Under the pieces are notes generated by a model that made no database searches, was not told the DNA's origin, and saw only the letters and a list, made by a program, of their open reading frames with translations. A stretch of 64,000 nucleotides of DNA from Dictyophora rubrovolvata. Taxonomy: Eukaryota > Basidiomycota > Agaricomycetes > Phallales > Phallaceae. The position numbers were made by a program, and so were the translations under genes. This document shows, in pieces, positions 33,605 to 46,240 of the stretch. The stretch is from positions 496,001 to 560,000 of the forward strand of contig CP114120.1 in the NCBI GenBank assembly GCA_029959195.1. The letters are read 5' to 3'. Numbering within the stretch: position 1 is the stretch's first letter; each line of letters opens with the position of its first letter.

Positions 33605-35874
33605 TCAACAAATATATTCATCTTCACAGTATAAATAGCTCAACTTGTTTATCGCACCCTGATCAACGGGTGGAGATGCGCCAGTTCCAATCAGGGTTTG
33701 ATGACCAAAGCTGGGTACTCCGTCTTCCGTCAGTATGTAAAGATAACCAGGACCGGGCGGGTACACCGAGCTATTTGGAGGCGCTCGGATGACGAGCGAG
33801 GTTCCATCTTCATTAAGAGTCGACGATAAGTAAACCAAGCGGTGATCCATATGAACTGCGTGCGTGGCAAACCCGAGATCGATTAAGGCAACTTTTCCAT
33901 ACCAAACAAAATAGTAGTTAGAGATAAGTTATATAGAATATCGAAAGGTTCCGTCTATACCTCTGACACTTGATGTCCCTTCGGGTAAAGATTCAACTTG
34001 CAGCGTAAATTGAGTGTTATAATTGACTGTTGCGGGCAAACCAGTATAAGATGGACGTGAAACATTAGTCAGAAGATATGATGGTGTCAGCCATTCCACC
34101 CGATATTCCGTCGCGTATTTAGTTGTTGTAACATCCAAATTGGGATTAGATCCGGTTATCATAATCGTTGCATTCGGAGTTAAGGTTGCAACAGAATGAT
34201 ACATGCGAGCGATACTTGAAACGGGGAGATCCGCTTGGACAAACCGGCTTCCAGCAGGCGCATTTGGATTGTAATAAAATCCTTGGAAAGCAGGATTATC
34301 TGCGTTAGATTGTCCGACCCGATCCGCAACCTAGACGATGTTGATTAAGTAAAGACCGTCATTTTTGATATTGTAAAGAGATCAAACATTTCCGTAGCCA
34401 GCTACCCCTGTCTGTGCACCGTTCACAATGAGGATGCGTCCATCAGGGAGTAGAATCCCATCTCCCATTATACGATCTTGAGGCATGGTTTCTACGGCCC
34501 ATCCGGCGGCGATACCGGCTTCACTCAAGACCATTCTGATGCATTGATTCGACGTAGGCGACTGAGATGAGAAAGTTGATGGTGCTGCGGTATCATTCAG
34601 TGTTGAGCCACCACAGATCAAAACTTCAGGGGTATAATCGTTCTCTGGTGAAAGAGGTAAAAGCACAGCTGATGCGGAGAATGGTGAGCTACAAATTCCA
34701 TGTGTTATGCTGATATCATAAAAATGACTAAGTGTTTATCACGTACGCAACCCGGACACCATTTGGAATATCGGGGAGCCTGGTTTCAGTGTTCGTTCGC
34801 CAATTGAAAATCATGCTTTTTGTATTCGCAGCGATGAATAATGTAGAATCCGGAAGCACGATCATGATTGGGAAATGATTCCCATTCAAAGTGTCCTGCA
34901 GGAACTACGGTACCGGATTAGCTCCAATTTCCAATTATATTATTTTTGGAAACACCCTACTGGACTAGGAATTTGCAAGCCGTTGAACCCATTTATGTTT
35001 TTTGGAGGATAAAATTCGTATGTAGGATTTGAGATAGCAGCACTGTTGATGAAGCTATGGATATAAAATTAGACATAAATTTGAAGTTGATAACGGCACT
35101 GGCATAGCATACCCTCCGCTTGTTGAGCCACCGAAAATCAAAGCGGAACCATCATCGAGCCGAACGGCACTTGGATACCAACGGTTCGAGGTCATTCGAA
35201 CTCGTGATGGGTCCTCAAAAACATCGCAGTCCCCGTCGTCACATGGTGTGTATAATCGAATTGCCTGTAAACCACTAATGTCGCCTCGAAGAAAATTGTT
35301 TGTCATCATAAGGGGGGCGAGATAATTTCGCATACCGGTTAGTACAACGGGATTCCCTCCTGTACTAAGCAATGTGCCATTGGAGAGATGAGCTCCTACA
35401 CCGAATATCAGTTAGCTAAACGACCTGGAGCAGAATAAAATGCTAGAAAAATGTTACCTCCCGCACAGAAAGAGTTGGATACGGGATTCAAAGCTCTGAC
35501 ATTGTCATTCGTGACATCATATTCAACAGCCCAAGCAGGAAGACCCGCTGCATTTTGAATGGGATTATGTTCAACCTTCAAAATTGGTCAAGCTGAAAGC
35601 CTGTCAATTGTATGTCAATAACTTTACTTTATCATATATTACAACTTTCGTCTCGGAGACGACGGCCATCTGCTGGCCGGCAACCCCCGACATCCTAAGA
35701 TGCGTACAATAAGAACTCGATAGCAGATACGAGAAACTAGTACACAAACTCTCACCCATGCTGAGCTAGTGACCATGGACCAGTGACAAAAGACGAAGAC
35801 GAAGCGGTTGCGAGAGGTAGTAGGATTGCAATATGAAACTGCGGTAGCAGACGTCGTGCGAGGAAGTTGAACAT
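33605..35874 (-). CDS. Glyoxal oxidase-like copper radical oxidase (AA5_1)
   Basis: Nine exons (35874-35756, 35694-35628, 35575-35458, 35395-35113, 35054-34961, 34904-34747, 34688-34388, 34330-33961, 33891-33605) give 598 residues. A signal peptide (LPQFHIAILLPLATA) is followed by kelch-like repeats (ALIFGGST, VLICGGST) and a C-terminal DUF1929 domain with PPGPGYLYIL and GVPS. The active-site set of the family is visible: cysteine in SFCAGG and tyrosine in NRWYPSAV (cross-linked cofactor), the tyrosine-histidine pair in ARMYHSV, and the last copper histidine in GFATHAVH. These enzymes oxidise small aldehydes outside the cell and release hydrogen peroxide for peroxidases in lignin decay. Confidence 0.9.
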
Positions 35875-38339
35875 AGTGAAGCTGGCTACACCCAGACAAT
35901 CTCGTTTCACGGTTGTTTTATATCTGATCTGAGTCAGTTAACGCGCCGATGCATAAATAGATAAGCAATGGTTGAAGCGAATCAATTTGGTAAAACAGAC
36001 TCGAGTGAGACACGTTTCAAAAAGTTCCATAATGGCCGGTAAGGGGACCTGAAAGTGATACTCACCATGTGCCAAGGCGGCAAACTCACTTTCCAGAAGC
36101 AAAGCCGAAATCGAGGAGGGAGACGTCAATTGAGTTTTGCAAATATAGACTGAATAGAATGTGAAATACAGAGGTTCACGGGTTCAATATCCGTCAGCTG
36201 TGTGAGTTAGGATGCTTTGTAGCCTGCTCTGAGATGCTATTCTTGTCATTCATAAGTTCTTTTTGAAATTGTGTATCAGTTCAGAATGGCAGCTGAGAGT
36301 GATTTCAGGTGACGATGAGAAAATTCAGGATTATATCTTCTTTTGAATTGATGATTGAGTGATTGAGAATGCGACGCAAAGTACCGTAGCGGTAATCGTG
36401 GCCTAAGCGAGCTTGAGTCTGAGAAAATATGAGTCAATCTTCGATAAGCTTTGAAAAAGACAATGACACTAACTATGTTGAGGAATACAGGAGACATGAT
36501 AGATAAGATAAAATAGGAGATTAGGTATTGAAGATAGCACTAAGGGTGTAGGCCATGTTTGGTTATGGCTATACCAATCATTGACGGCTTCGTGCGAGCG
36601 GTCCCACCGTCCCAAAGTAGTCCGCTGAGATCCGACCTGTCAATACGCTAAACACGACGCGAGAAATCCTTGATAAACATGGAATCGGGACTCCGTAAAT
36701 TAACTGAAGATCTTGCAGAGGATGTTTGGGGTTTGAATGTCAATTTTGAGTTCGAAGTCCAAGTTTGGTTGAAATCCAAAAATACAGTCACGCTTAGTCA
36801 TTCATCACGCTATCAGGATGTTCCAATCCCGCGCCCGGCTCAAATACGGAACAACGGCCGGCGAAACCAAAGCAGATAGTAATTTATTGGAAGTACAAAT
36901 GAAATCACGTACGATTTCGCCGACAGGATTTGTGGCTGAGAAGCTATACCTACTCAGAAAAATCTTCCCTGCACTCAGTCCTATGAAGAATCCGGTATCA
37001 AATAGCGGCTTGACAGCATGGAAACCTTACCGAATAGTTCATGTTGGGTGTGTGTCAGGTTTCTAGTCTAGGAACACGAAGAATGCTTCAATGGAATCAC
37101 TTGATCAAATGAATTGCGCGAGTATGGCTAGTGACAGAGAAGCCCCTATTTTTCGGCTTTTTTGAGTCGGCATGTGTATTGTTGCGGCAGCCGGAGAACT
37201 TAGAGAGCACAGGTAATGCTTGCGTCAGGAGAACTCGCGGGAGACATGTGCACCCCCAGTCTTACATCGCGATGATGAAAGTAGGGGTCCACACTGGTAC
37301 TGGGACTGTTGCGCTTGCATCACATCTTTTCTTTTCTTAACAAGATTGCACAGACAAGATCATTGATAGCTTACCCATTGGCACACTCAAACGAGGGACG
37401 TTGCAACGCCATCTCAAGGAGCAACAGCCGCCCATATAGAACGCACAATGGTTCAGATGCTTTGTAAGTAGCCCAGCCAAACCTCTTGAAGTGAATTGGA
37501 CATCGGACACGTAAGATTTTTAAACAATGCAGAACCTTAAACGTATCTAATAAATCGCCTTATTGAAATGTCAGCGCTCTGGTGACACGGATAAATGACA
37601 GAAACACAAATGTGTCGTGACAGAACCTGCCAACACAATTGACTCTTACGATGTGCACGGGGTTCGCCATACTACCATGAGGACCTGTTACCTATAGGCG
37701 AAAATACCTCGAGCACAGCCCACGGGACCTATATCCAGAATTCCGAAGGAACAGCCTGCACACAGGAAATTTTGAGCACATTCAACAAGCACCAAAAAAT
37801 TAACAACGAAAAATTAAGATTTTTTACTGATTTTTGTGTCCGTCGTAACTGAATCATTAAAATTATCGTCCACCATAGGGTGGTGGTATCATAACGGTAT
37901 CGTAGAAAAAAAATTGAACGACGGACCGTCCTTTTTTTTGCAACTTTGTATTGCCTCAATTAGTTTTTTTTCTTCTTTTCCTTGTTTCCAATTCCTAACC
38001 ATTCCATTTTTTATCCTTTTGCTTCTTTCTTTCTTTCCTTCCTTCCTTTTAATTCTTCCGTGTTTCCTTCGTATTCGTTTGATATGCTAGGGTATCGATG
38101 AGTGAAAAAGGTCGAGATGATAGACTAGACAAAAAAAATGTTCCAAAAGCTACAGTTCCTAAACGAGACGTCAATTTCTAGTCGGGCGTAGATTCTTGCG
38201 AAATAAGTGCACTGACTAGGTGTGATTCAGAGATTAAACCGGGTTACGCCACCGGGGAGTCAAAAATGAAATCGGGTGAGATCGATATATCGAGAGAGAT
38301 GAAACGCGAAGTTGATAATAAATAAACTGGTCTTTTAGA
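35875..38339. other. Intergenic, no supported gene
   Basis: Frames near 36.7-37.1 kb and 37.8-38.1 kb are short and motif-free. The stretch 37960-38060 is a pyrimidine-rich tract with CTTTCTTTCCTTCCTTCC-type runs lying in the 3' flank of the RING gene. Confidence 0.55.
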
Positions 38340-39773
38340 CTAGACCACATCTTGCGGCTGACGAGGGAACCATCTCGCTTGATAAGAGGAGGTTGTGGAA
38401 GTAGTTCTAATTAATCGTTCTGGAGAGGGAGATTGGAATCGCCGTTCATTTGAAGATTCATCATCAGAAGTAGGAAGCCAACGTTGATGCGGGTTAGGAT
38501 CTTCATTGAGAGGAGGCGAGGAAGCACGGGATGCAGCGGCACGAGGTTTCAAGGGAGAGGATTGGTATTTAAGAGCGGAGACCATGGTATTAGAAGATGG
38601 GATGCTGCTAGTGGACATGCCACGACTGTGACTAGAAGAGGTCGGGGCAGTACTAGCTGAACGAGGATAGTAAGGCTGCCTTGTTACCGGAACAGGGGGC
38701 GGTGTCATTGTGGATGAACGGGTAGTATTCGCACGAGAAAGTGGGCCAGGTGTAGCAGAAACGCGAGCAGGGATTGCAGACGGTGGCGGGGCTGAAGGTC
38801 TGGGTATAGAACTGGCCAAAACCGGAGTAACCAGTTTGAGACGGTTCAACTCCGAACGGAGTTCCTGGCATTCACGAACTTTATTACCATACATGGTCCT
38901 CTGGCCAAGTTGAAATATTAGGGTTCAGGGCACAAAAGTGATTAGGATTTGAAATCATCAAAGGCTTACATGTCTGAAGATTTTTTTCCAGACATCAGCT
39001 AAAGCTATCAAGGTCGAGTCACTCATGACTAAGCTCGCTTACTTTTGTAATTCAAGCTCGAGATGCTCCTTCATAGCGATGGTGCTATCAAGTTTTTCCT
39101 TCAGACTAGTTTCCACGGATTTAGCTGCTTTACTTGCTTCAGAATAGGCTAAGCAGTTCAGCAAAATTGCTCTTAGAAGCGCTGCACTGAGTTGAAGTGA
39201 TGCATGCTAAAAACAGTAACAATAAAAACCCGCATAAATGCGCCGAATTCAAATGAATATTTTACCTGACTAGGCGAAGTACGTTTCACTTGAGATGCCA
39301 ACCATTGTTGAATTTCCTTGTGCAATTCGGAAACTTCCTCGAACGAGCATTTGCTTGCCGCCGCCCTGGCCACCTTTTCTTCGAGTCTTTTTGCCTCGGA
39401 AGGCTGAGATAAGTTATCACTATCGCTGTCGTCGTCGATTTCTTTCAAAAGAGGACGAGGCGTCTTCAGGTCAATCCGAAGTTTTCGCGCCGAATCCTTT
39501 GAAAAAGTTTCACGACAAAAAGGACAAGCGGGAGCCTGTCTAGGAGACCAAGTCTTTTCAATAATCGAATCCAGACAGTCAGAACAAAGAATATGACCTG
39601 GGGGAAACAACAAGTGTCAGTCGTTGAGCGTGTAAAAAGTGTTAGAAAATATGATGGAAAGTGGAATAGGGTTTTTTTTCGGCTAGGTACTTACCACAGT
39701 CGATACATTGAGGAAGAGAAATAAACGGTTCACAACAAACGTCGCAATGGGATGAAGGGTCGACAATAAGCAT
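38340..39773 (-). CDS. RING finger protein with disordered tail
   Basis: The first exons are 39773-39695, 39597-39266 and 39206-39043; the last coding exon starts near 38900 and ends at 38340. The N-terminus is a C3HC4 RING (CDVCCEPF, CIDCGHILCSDCL, CPFC at residues 10-52), typical of E3 ubiquitin ligases. A helical coiled-coil region follows (EAKRLEEKVARAAASK, ASKAAKSVETSLKEKLDS), then a disordered S/P/T-rich tail with basic patches. The junction of exon 3 to the last exon is unsettled: an acceptor at CCAGAG|G keeps the frame, but a possible exon spelling ADVWKKIF lies inside that intron. It is a paralogue in layout of 60577-61529, both starting with a short M..I.DPSS leader before the RING. 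Confidence 0.75.
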
Positions 39774-42087
39774 CGACGCTATAGAAAACAGAAAAGAAAA
39801 AAGTCGTAAACGTCGTGGATGAGAGAAAAAGAGGCTCGGTATTGATGACTAGGAATTAGAACTCCGCTATATATATGCAGGCGGTGATTTGTAACGCGCC
39901 ACCCCGTCGGTTATGCCGCAGTCCCTTTCATCTCGTCTGGCCTCAAGGCGACAACGCAGCCTCTCCCCTAAGCCTGTACCCGATACGTAAGAATAATGCC
40001 TTGGATTAAATGGGCAATCTATCTCGACAGTTCTTGTTCTTTCCGCACTTATTTTACGGCCGAAGAACAGATCTTTGGAGGCTGACTTACCTGGCGTCCG
40101 TTTCTCTCCGGCTCCTTTTGTTCTCTTGGTCATTGCTACTGTGATCTCACAAAGCAAAATGTTGCCACAATTAAAATAGGAAGCCTCTAGAACAGCTATT
40201 AATGTTTCGTTCTATCGCTTCCAGTTGTCCAAATGCGGAACAGGCAGTCTTCATTCTAGTACTCTATCACAACCTCATGGTGGCGGCGTGGCGAGGGGGA
40301 TAGAGAGATCTACTTCTTTTGCGACAGCTTTATCACCTTTATCAAAGGCGGAGATATTTGACATTCGTGGGAGTTCATTCCGCCGGATTTCCTTTCACTT
40401 GGGTTCCAATTCAATTGAAGGGAACATAGTGTCTTTTCTGTCACATTGAAATTCGGTTCCCGCCATTCGATACGACCTGATACGACATCTCCACAGGACT
40501 AGTTTGGACTGCCGTGCATTTGTCGCCACAAAGCCCCGGATCATGAGTTATACTTGGACTCTCTTGGACGGAGGGGAGACCGGTTTGGATATCACCTTAT
40601 CTTATCTAACCTTCGTAACGCTTTTGCCGTGCGCTTTCCGATTATTTATCTCGCTTATTTAGCGGGGATTTGAGCATTGCCGGTGCCACCGCACTTGGGC
40701 TTAAAATCTGATCTTGCCACCACAAGTTAATGAACAAAACATATATTGCTTAATGAATATAAACGACTATTCTGCGGACGTGGGGGAAAATTGTTCTTCC
40801 AATTAATTATTTGGTTGCATGAGCGGCATCGTGAGGCGCCTTCATCAAAAGGTTAGAAAGTTTCGTCTTTCCCTTTGACCATAATCACGTACATTACTGA
40901 TTCCCAAGGCGCTAGCGATGCTATTAAATTGTGCCGTGGTCGGTTTTACACTTCCAGCAAAGACTTTTTATCCAGATATTCCGCTCAGTTTGACCTCCAC
41001 AAATCAATCATTAAGAAGACTCACTGCTGCTCAGGTCAGACTCAGTGATTCCCGTCCTTTGAGCCACCTGTGCTTGAGTGAGGCCTTATTAAAATGGATG
41101 AGTTTCGATTTCATTTTACTCCGACAGACAGGCTGGCGGGACGGAGAAGCGTACCTTTACTGGCTAAAGCGGCAGCGAGAGCCTATCTCGACATAATCAG
41201 TTCGATCACGATCAGTTTGAGTCATACGCTTTGATTGAAACCCACTTTACATTGAGGGGTCGACATATTCTTCCGAGGTCAAGGGTGTAAGGATACACTA
41301 GTCGAGTCTCAGTCCTCGTGTCTCACGATTATATATGTAGGAAAATTGCGGGGGTTGTTTGGAATCAATCAAGATATAACGCAATTTGACCTATATTTCA
41401 AATAGGGTGTGTTTCTGCTTATATGTAACATGTGATCAAGATAAAGAGAAGTACCTATATCGGGCACATCTGCTGCATTATCTTTTATCGATCTGTCCTT
41501 CCTTTACTATGTCATTCCATTTTTGAATCCGAACCTGTGAAATTTATGTCAATACCAGATACCAATGTTGAAATAGTCATTAGTAGCCTTCGCAACAAGC
41601 CATCTTCACTGCACGCTTCTGGTACTGTTGATTTCGCGTGGGGCTGATCGCGGGATTATCGGAAGAAAAACCACAAATCAAAGTGGCAGCATTTGGCATC
41701 AGATATTAAGAGGCAGCTTTGCGAGTCCAAGGAACTGTTTGCACGGTTAAACCTATCTTTTCTGTTCACCCGAGCTTCCGAACCTGTAGAGAGACCCTAA
41801 GGAGCACCTCAAAAAAGTAATCGACCTCATCTCCACTAAAGATCGGATTGCATGGATAATGTAATCTGAAAACGCTTGACATCTACTCCACTCGTGAAGA
41901 TCGATCAGGTCCCTTTCTATGTCCTTATGATGTCAAACCAAAGCACGACCACGGGGCAGGATCTGTAGCAGAGAAGCCTGATGCGTGTCATGCAGCGACT
42001 ATATTAAAAGCATTATCGAAGACACATAGTAACCCATAGGTATTTTTGGGGGATGGAAAGAGCAATAAGAACGATTCTTTTCCGGTT
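39774..42087. other. Intergenic, no supported gene
   Basis: Two frames near 39867-40157 (minus) and 40225-40449 (plus) were examined and left out. Nothing else suggests coding. Confidence 0.55.
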
Positions 42088-42786
42088 CTATAGACGACGA
42101 CCACGACGACCACCCTGTAAGGATAAAACAGCTTGGGTGAAGCCCCAAAAAAAGGAATATGGTTTGACGTACCTTTCTTCTTGTGCAATCAGTCGGGACG
42201 GGAGTGACGTCTTCAATACGACCGATTTTCATGCCAGCACGGGCCAGGGCTCGAAGGGCACTTTGAGCACCTGGACCTGGGGTCTTAGTACCGGTACCAC
42301 CAGTTGCACGAAGCTTGATGTGCAAGGCGTTAATGCCGAGTTCTTTGCAACGTGTAGCAACATCTTGAGCAGCCAACATAGCAGCGTAAGGAGATGATTC
42401 GTCACGATCGGCCTTAACCTTCATTCCACCTATTATAAAATGTTATTATTAAGGGGAGCCGTTGAATTCCGTTTTGAGAAAGAACGCACCAGTTACACGA
42501 GAGATAGTTTCTTTACCACTGAGATCGGTAACGTGAACGAAAGTGTCGTTGAAGGATGCATAGATGTGTGCAACAGCAAAAACGTTTTCGCCTTCAGCAA
42601 CTTGAGGACCAAGTTGAACGGCGGCTTCTTCCTTGGGAGCTTTTCCTTTCTTTGGCGGCTGTATACATCATCCAACAAACCATCGACGCATCCATCGCAA
42701 AAATGACGAAAAAGTTGGGAAAAAAGGTTGGGATACACGTCAGTGTTTGTTTTAACACGCATAAAGCACAAATATTACTGTACCAT
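42088..42786 (-). CDS. RPS14: Small ribosomal subunit protein uS11 (S14)
   Basis: Four exons (42786-42784, 42658-42490, 42429-42173, 42114-42088) give 151 residues, the usual size. As in the eL24 gene of this window the first exon is just the ATG, here followed by a 125 nt intron. Signature segments are [60 protein letters not shown] and the end GRRGRRL. uS11 binds the 3' region of 18S rRNA on the platform of the 40S subunit near the mRNA exit. Confidence 0.96.
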
Positions 42787-43213
42787 TTTGAATTTTGGCT
42801 AGATGGCGACGCTGACGAGGGGGATAAAAGAGCTTGATGAGTGGAGGACGAGCTGACTAATGAGCGTCTAAGTACTCAGCGCAGCCGCAGACGCCACCGC
42901 TTGCGAGCTTCAAGTTCACTTTTCCCCCGAATTCTAAGCATTACTCTCTGATCAATTTAAATCGTGGTTATATCATGTAACTAACTACATGAGAACCCGC
43001 CAATCTATAGCAGTTGTATTGCAAGGCAAGGAAAAGATAAAGTAGCGATGCTTCAGATTTAAGGTGAAAGTTTCAAACACTTTAATTGCTACACTCCATA
43101 GCATCTGAATTGATGAAACACAGTGCATATTTATGTTGTACAATTGGATAGACGTTCTGATCAGCTGATACATTGCGAAGGTTCGAGATAAAAGGAATGA
43201 GATGAAGTGTATC
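42787..43213. other. Intergenic between RPS14 and ATG12
   Basis: Upstream region of RPS14 and 3' flank of ATG12, both on the minus strand. No gene seen. Confidence 0.6.
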
Positions 43214-43849
43214 TTAACCCCACGCAGCAGTAGAACTAAGGTCTAATCAGATGCTCTTTTCAATGATACATAAGCAATAGAATCAAACCTATAGTTCACA
43301 ATCAAATGTCCATCGGTAGCGAAACACTAGGGTGTCATCAGATGAGAACGTCCTAATTGACAAGTACGAGTCACATACTTTGTACAAGTTTGCAACTACG
43401 TCGTCTGGGGCGGGACTGAAAGAGAGATTAATGTATGTGAACTGTAAATACAGAGAAAGATTATGAAAATCAGCAAGTAGTCAAACCAAAGAGAAAGCGA
43501 GCGGATATTGTACCAGCGGATCTGAAGCCTTCCATCCCAATTCCTTTCGTAGAAACTGTATCACAGCTTGAAACCTATTAGCTGCAGTAATTCTATAGAA
43601 GTTCTGCTTCATAATTGGTACATTTCCGACTGCTTTGAATCGTACGATTACTGTTAAACATTGATTAGTATATCGGTATGGGGAACTGCAAAGGAACTGG
43701 AGATGCTTATGAAACTGACTCTTCAATGTATCTTTTTTCTTGTATGTCTCAAGTGCTTCTAATGCTTCCGTGTCAACATTTGCTTGAATAGATGCTTTCG
43801 GTGAGAGAGTATCATAAGCCAGTGTTGGTGGCTCAGGAAGTGCAGTCAT
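43214..43849 (-). CDS. ATG12: Ubiquitin-like autophagy protein Atg12
   Basis: Four exons (43849-43514, 43441-43379, 43326-43289, 43235-43214) give 152 residues. The C-terminal ubiquitin fold matches Atg12: VIVRFKAVGNVPIMKQNFYR, AANRFQAVIQFLRKEL, SPAPDDVVANLYK and CFATDGHLIVNY. The last exon of 22 nt supplies the end SSTAAWG, with the essential C-terminal glycine that Atg7 activates and Atg10 transfers to a lysine of Atg5. The Atg12-Atg5 conjugate acts with Atg16 as the ligase for Atg8 lipidation. Without the last intron the frame would run on and lose the glycine, which supports the model. Confidence 0.93.
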
Positions 43850-44504
43850 GCTTATGTAATGTTACTTGCATAATCTGACGCCTAACATTTCTTGGCTTAC
43901 AGTCATGTCTACGAAAATCGCTACTCTCTTATGTTTGGAATTCAAAATGTTTTGCTTATATAGAGGCTTTCTGATGCTGACAAGGCTTAGAAGACAGCAT
44001 GACGCCTTTTAAGGCTCCAACGTACTACACCTGCTTGTCACGAGTATCCCACTCAACTCAAATTCAACTTGAATCCTGTTTACCCGCGTGTTTTTACAGA
44101 CGATGTTTTTTATAATCTTCGTTTGTTGCGCTTTAGTGAACATGTAGGTCTTACTGCGCTTGCAAACGCGGTATGCTACATTCCCCAAGTCTACGGATCA
44201 GATGTTTCTGCCGTTTCAAAACACATAACCGACATTCTATGAACGCTCGTAGACGACTTCGGCAGTTGGCTGTTGCTAAAATCTTAGAGAAGGAGAGATA
44301 AAGGGAATGGCACCGCATGATACGATGTGGTGATGCATTTTAAATACCGCACTTGGAGATTGATGTATTATTAGGTGACCATAAACAAATTGGTGCGAAT
44401 GTTAGAGGTAGTGTCATGTTATTATATAGATTCTTAAGCTACGTAAACACGTTATACAAAGATAGAATAATATTGCCGGGTTGATTACACGTCGAGCGAG
44501 TAGT
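43850..44504. other. Intergenic, no supported gene
   Basis: ATG12 promoter side and flank of element B. Nothing named. Confidence 0.55.
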
Positions 44505-46240
44505 ATTGTTGCCATTTGAGGGGTATTCGACTCCTCTTGAACGATTCCTCGCTCTCATAACCCATTATCACCGGGAAGAGCCATCACGGTTTCTGATGAG
44601 GGTTTTTTTCCGATTTTTCTTGCCATTTCGCGATTATAACTTCGTCGGCCGGGCATGCGTAACGAGACCCGGGACGAAAGCCTGTAGGCACCAGAAACAG
44701 GTTTATTGTACTTGAGAAGTTGAATTGAAACCCGCATGTGCAGAGTCGTTGTTTGCTCAACCTTGAAGGCCCGATTGCAAAGGGACCCTGAACATGTATT
44801 CATGTCCGTCGTAGATATCCGGAGCGCCCGAATGCACGCGCGTTGGTGGAAATGAGTGAGGACGCGGGAATATGTTCATTCGCGTTCTGGTTCCAGAAAT
44901 TATTAGTTAAGTGTATGGCTTTCCTTATGTTGAAAGCAATGTAGTTACGGTGTTGGTGTTACTGGAAACCTGTGCCAGGTTAAACTGGGCGCGCATTTGC
45001 TGCGCGGCTGTCTGGGACAAACTTCCCCGGGAGACATTCCCATACGAGATTTTTTGCGCAGACCGAGGAGTCTGCGGATGAGAGGCCCATGATGCGCCAT
45101 GATCATGGTTGCTTGATAGACCATATAGACGATTGTTGGTGTTCGTCATTGGGAGGAAGTGTGGATGAATGAAATTGGGGAATTCGGTGGTGTCTCAGGG
45201 GGTAAGGAGAACGTTCTGAAATATTAAAACGGTTGAGGTTGTAATGGAAGGATGGTATGAAACCTTGAGATGTCGAGAGAAACGATGAGTTCCCGAGATG
45301 TGAGAAGTCGGCACGCGACGAGGCAAAAGTGTGGAGAAGAGCTTGTTAACGTGGTGGACGCCATAGCCATGGTCTTAAATGAATTTACTGAAACTTGGAC
45401 ACGGTTGTCCACGAACTTGCAAAAGGACGGTAGTCGGACGAGCATTCGCACCATCGCCTGCAACGCGTTGTGACCGTGACATACGACTTCGTGTGAATGT
45501 ACTAAAATAACCGGCAGCGTTAGGAAAGGTATGAGGAATGCGAAGGAAATTATTGAGCTTACGACGACGTGAACAATGACTCGCATCTCGACATCTCAAG
45601 GTTTCGGACCATCGTTTTAATATTTCTGAACGTTCTTCTTACCCCCTCAGACACCACCGAATTCCCCAATTTCATTCATCCACACATCCTCCCAATGACG
45701 AACACCAACAATCGTCTATATGGTCTATCAAGCAATCATGATCATGGTGCATCATGGGCCTCTCATCCGCAGACTCCCCGGTCTGCGCAAAAAATCTCAT
45801 ATGGGAATGTCTCCCGGGGAAGTTTGTCCCAGACAGCCGCGCAGTTTAACCTGGCACAGTCTAAGGTTTCCAGTAAAACCTACCCTTTTTGATGAGGAGC
45901 AGAACGGAAGTGAGCCGAGAGCGGGGAAACGAACTGGTGAGTGCAGGTAGTAAAGCTCGTTTATATATGGGGAAGAGAGGCCTTTGTTGTGTCCATCGTC
46001 TCAACGAACGGTCCCCAGTTTCCTCAAGTGGAAATTACCATTGGGACTGCTGGCTTCCACAAAATAGGGGAATTCCTAACAGGGAAAGCCACTTCATCAT
46101 TCGGACGTACAAAAAAGAGAAAGACGACCGTCCGTGAAGTATAAGTTTGGACAATAATGAGTCGAATAGGCGTCCTACTACTTAGACCAAGATGTCTAAG
46201 TTACTGTTGACAAAGGCGAGAAATCATTCGACTTGTCATA
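44505..46240 (-). repeat. Element B: promoter plus inverted-duplicated segment (paralogue of element A)
   Basis: Read on the minus strand it follows element A: an upstream region and TATA (about 45959-45969), a pyrimidine leader, an antisense arm (45890-45585), a loop of about 300 bases, a sense arm (45283-44930) and a 3' part (44800-44510) with a frame containing MARKIGK. The two arms are near-identical inverted repeats; both encode MTNTNNRLYGLSSNHDHG and continue to SLSQTAAQ, reading outward in opposite directions. The left arm carries an extra about 20 bases and a few more codons (QMR) than the right. The high arm identity means the inversion is recent or is kept alike by gene conversion. 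A transcript from the promoter would fold into a long hairpin. Family not recognised. Confidence 0.65.

Noticed and set aside
37836-38090. 84-codon frame ending in a phenylalanine- and leucine-rich stretch
   Set aside because: Produced by a pyrimidine tract in the 3' flank of the RING gene.
38893-39042. Possible extra exon spelling ADVWKKIF in the RING gene
   Set aside because: None of the AG sites before it keeps the frame from exon 3; left as unresolved rather than called.
39867-40157. Minus-strand frame starting MTKRTK, like the start of ribosomal protein eL43
   Set aside because: Similarity stops after six residues and no zinc-finger exons of eL43 follow.
40225-40449. 74-codon plus-strand frame
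   Set aside because: No motif, no neighbouring exons and no homologous feel; chance frame.
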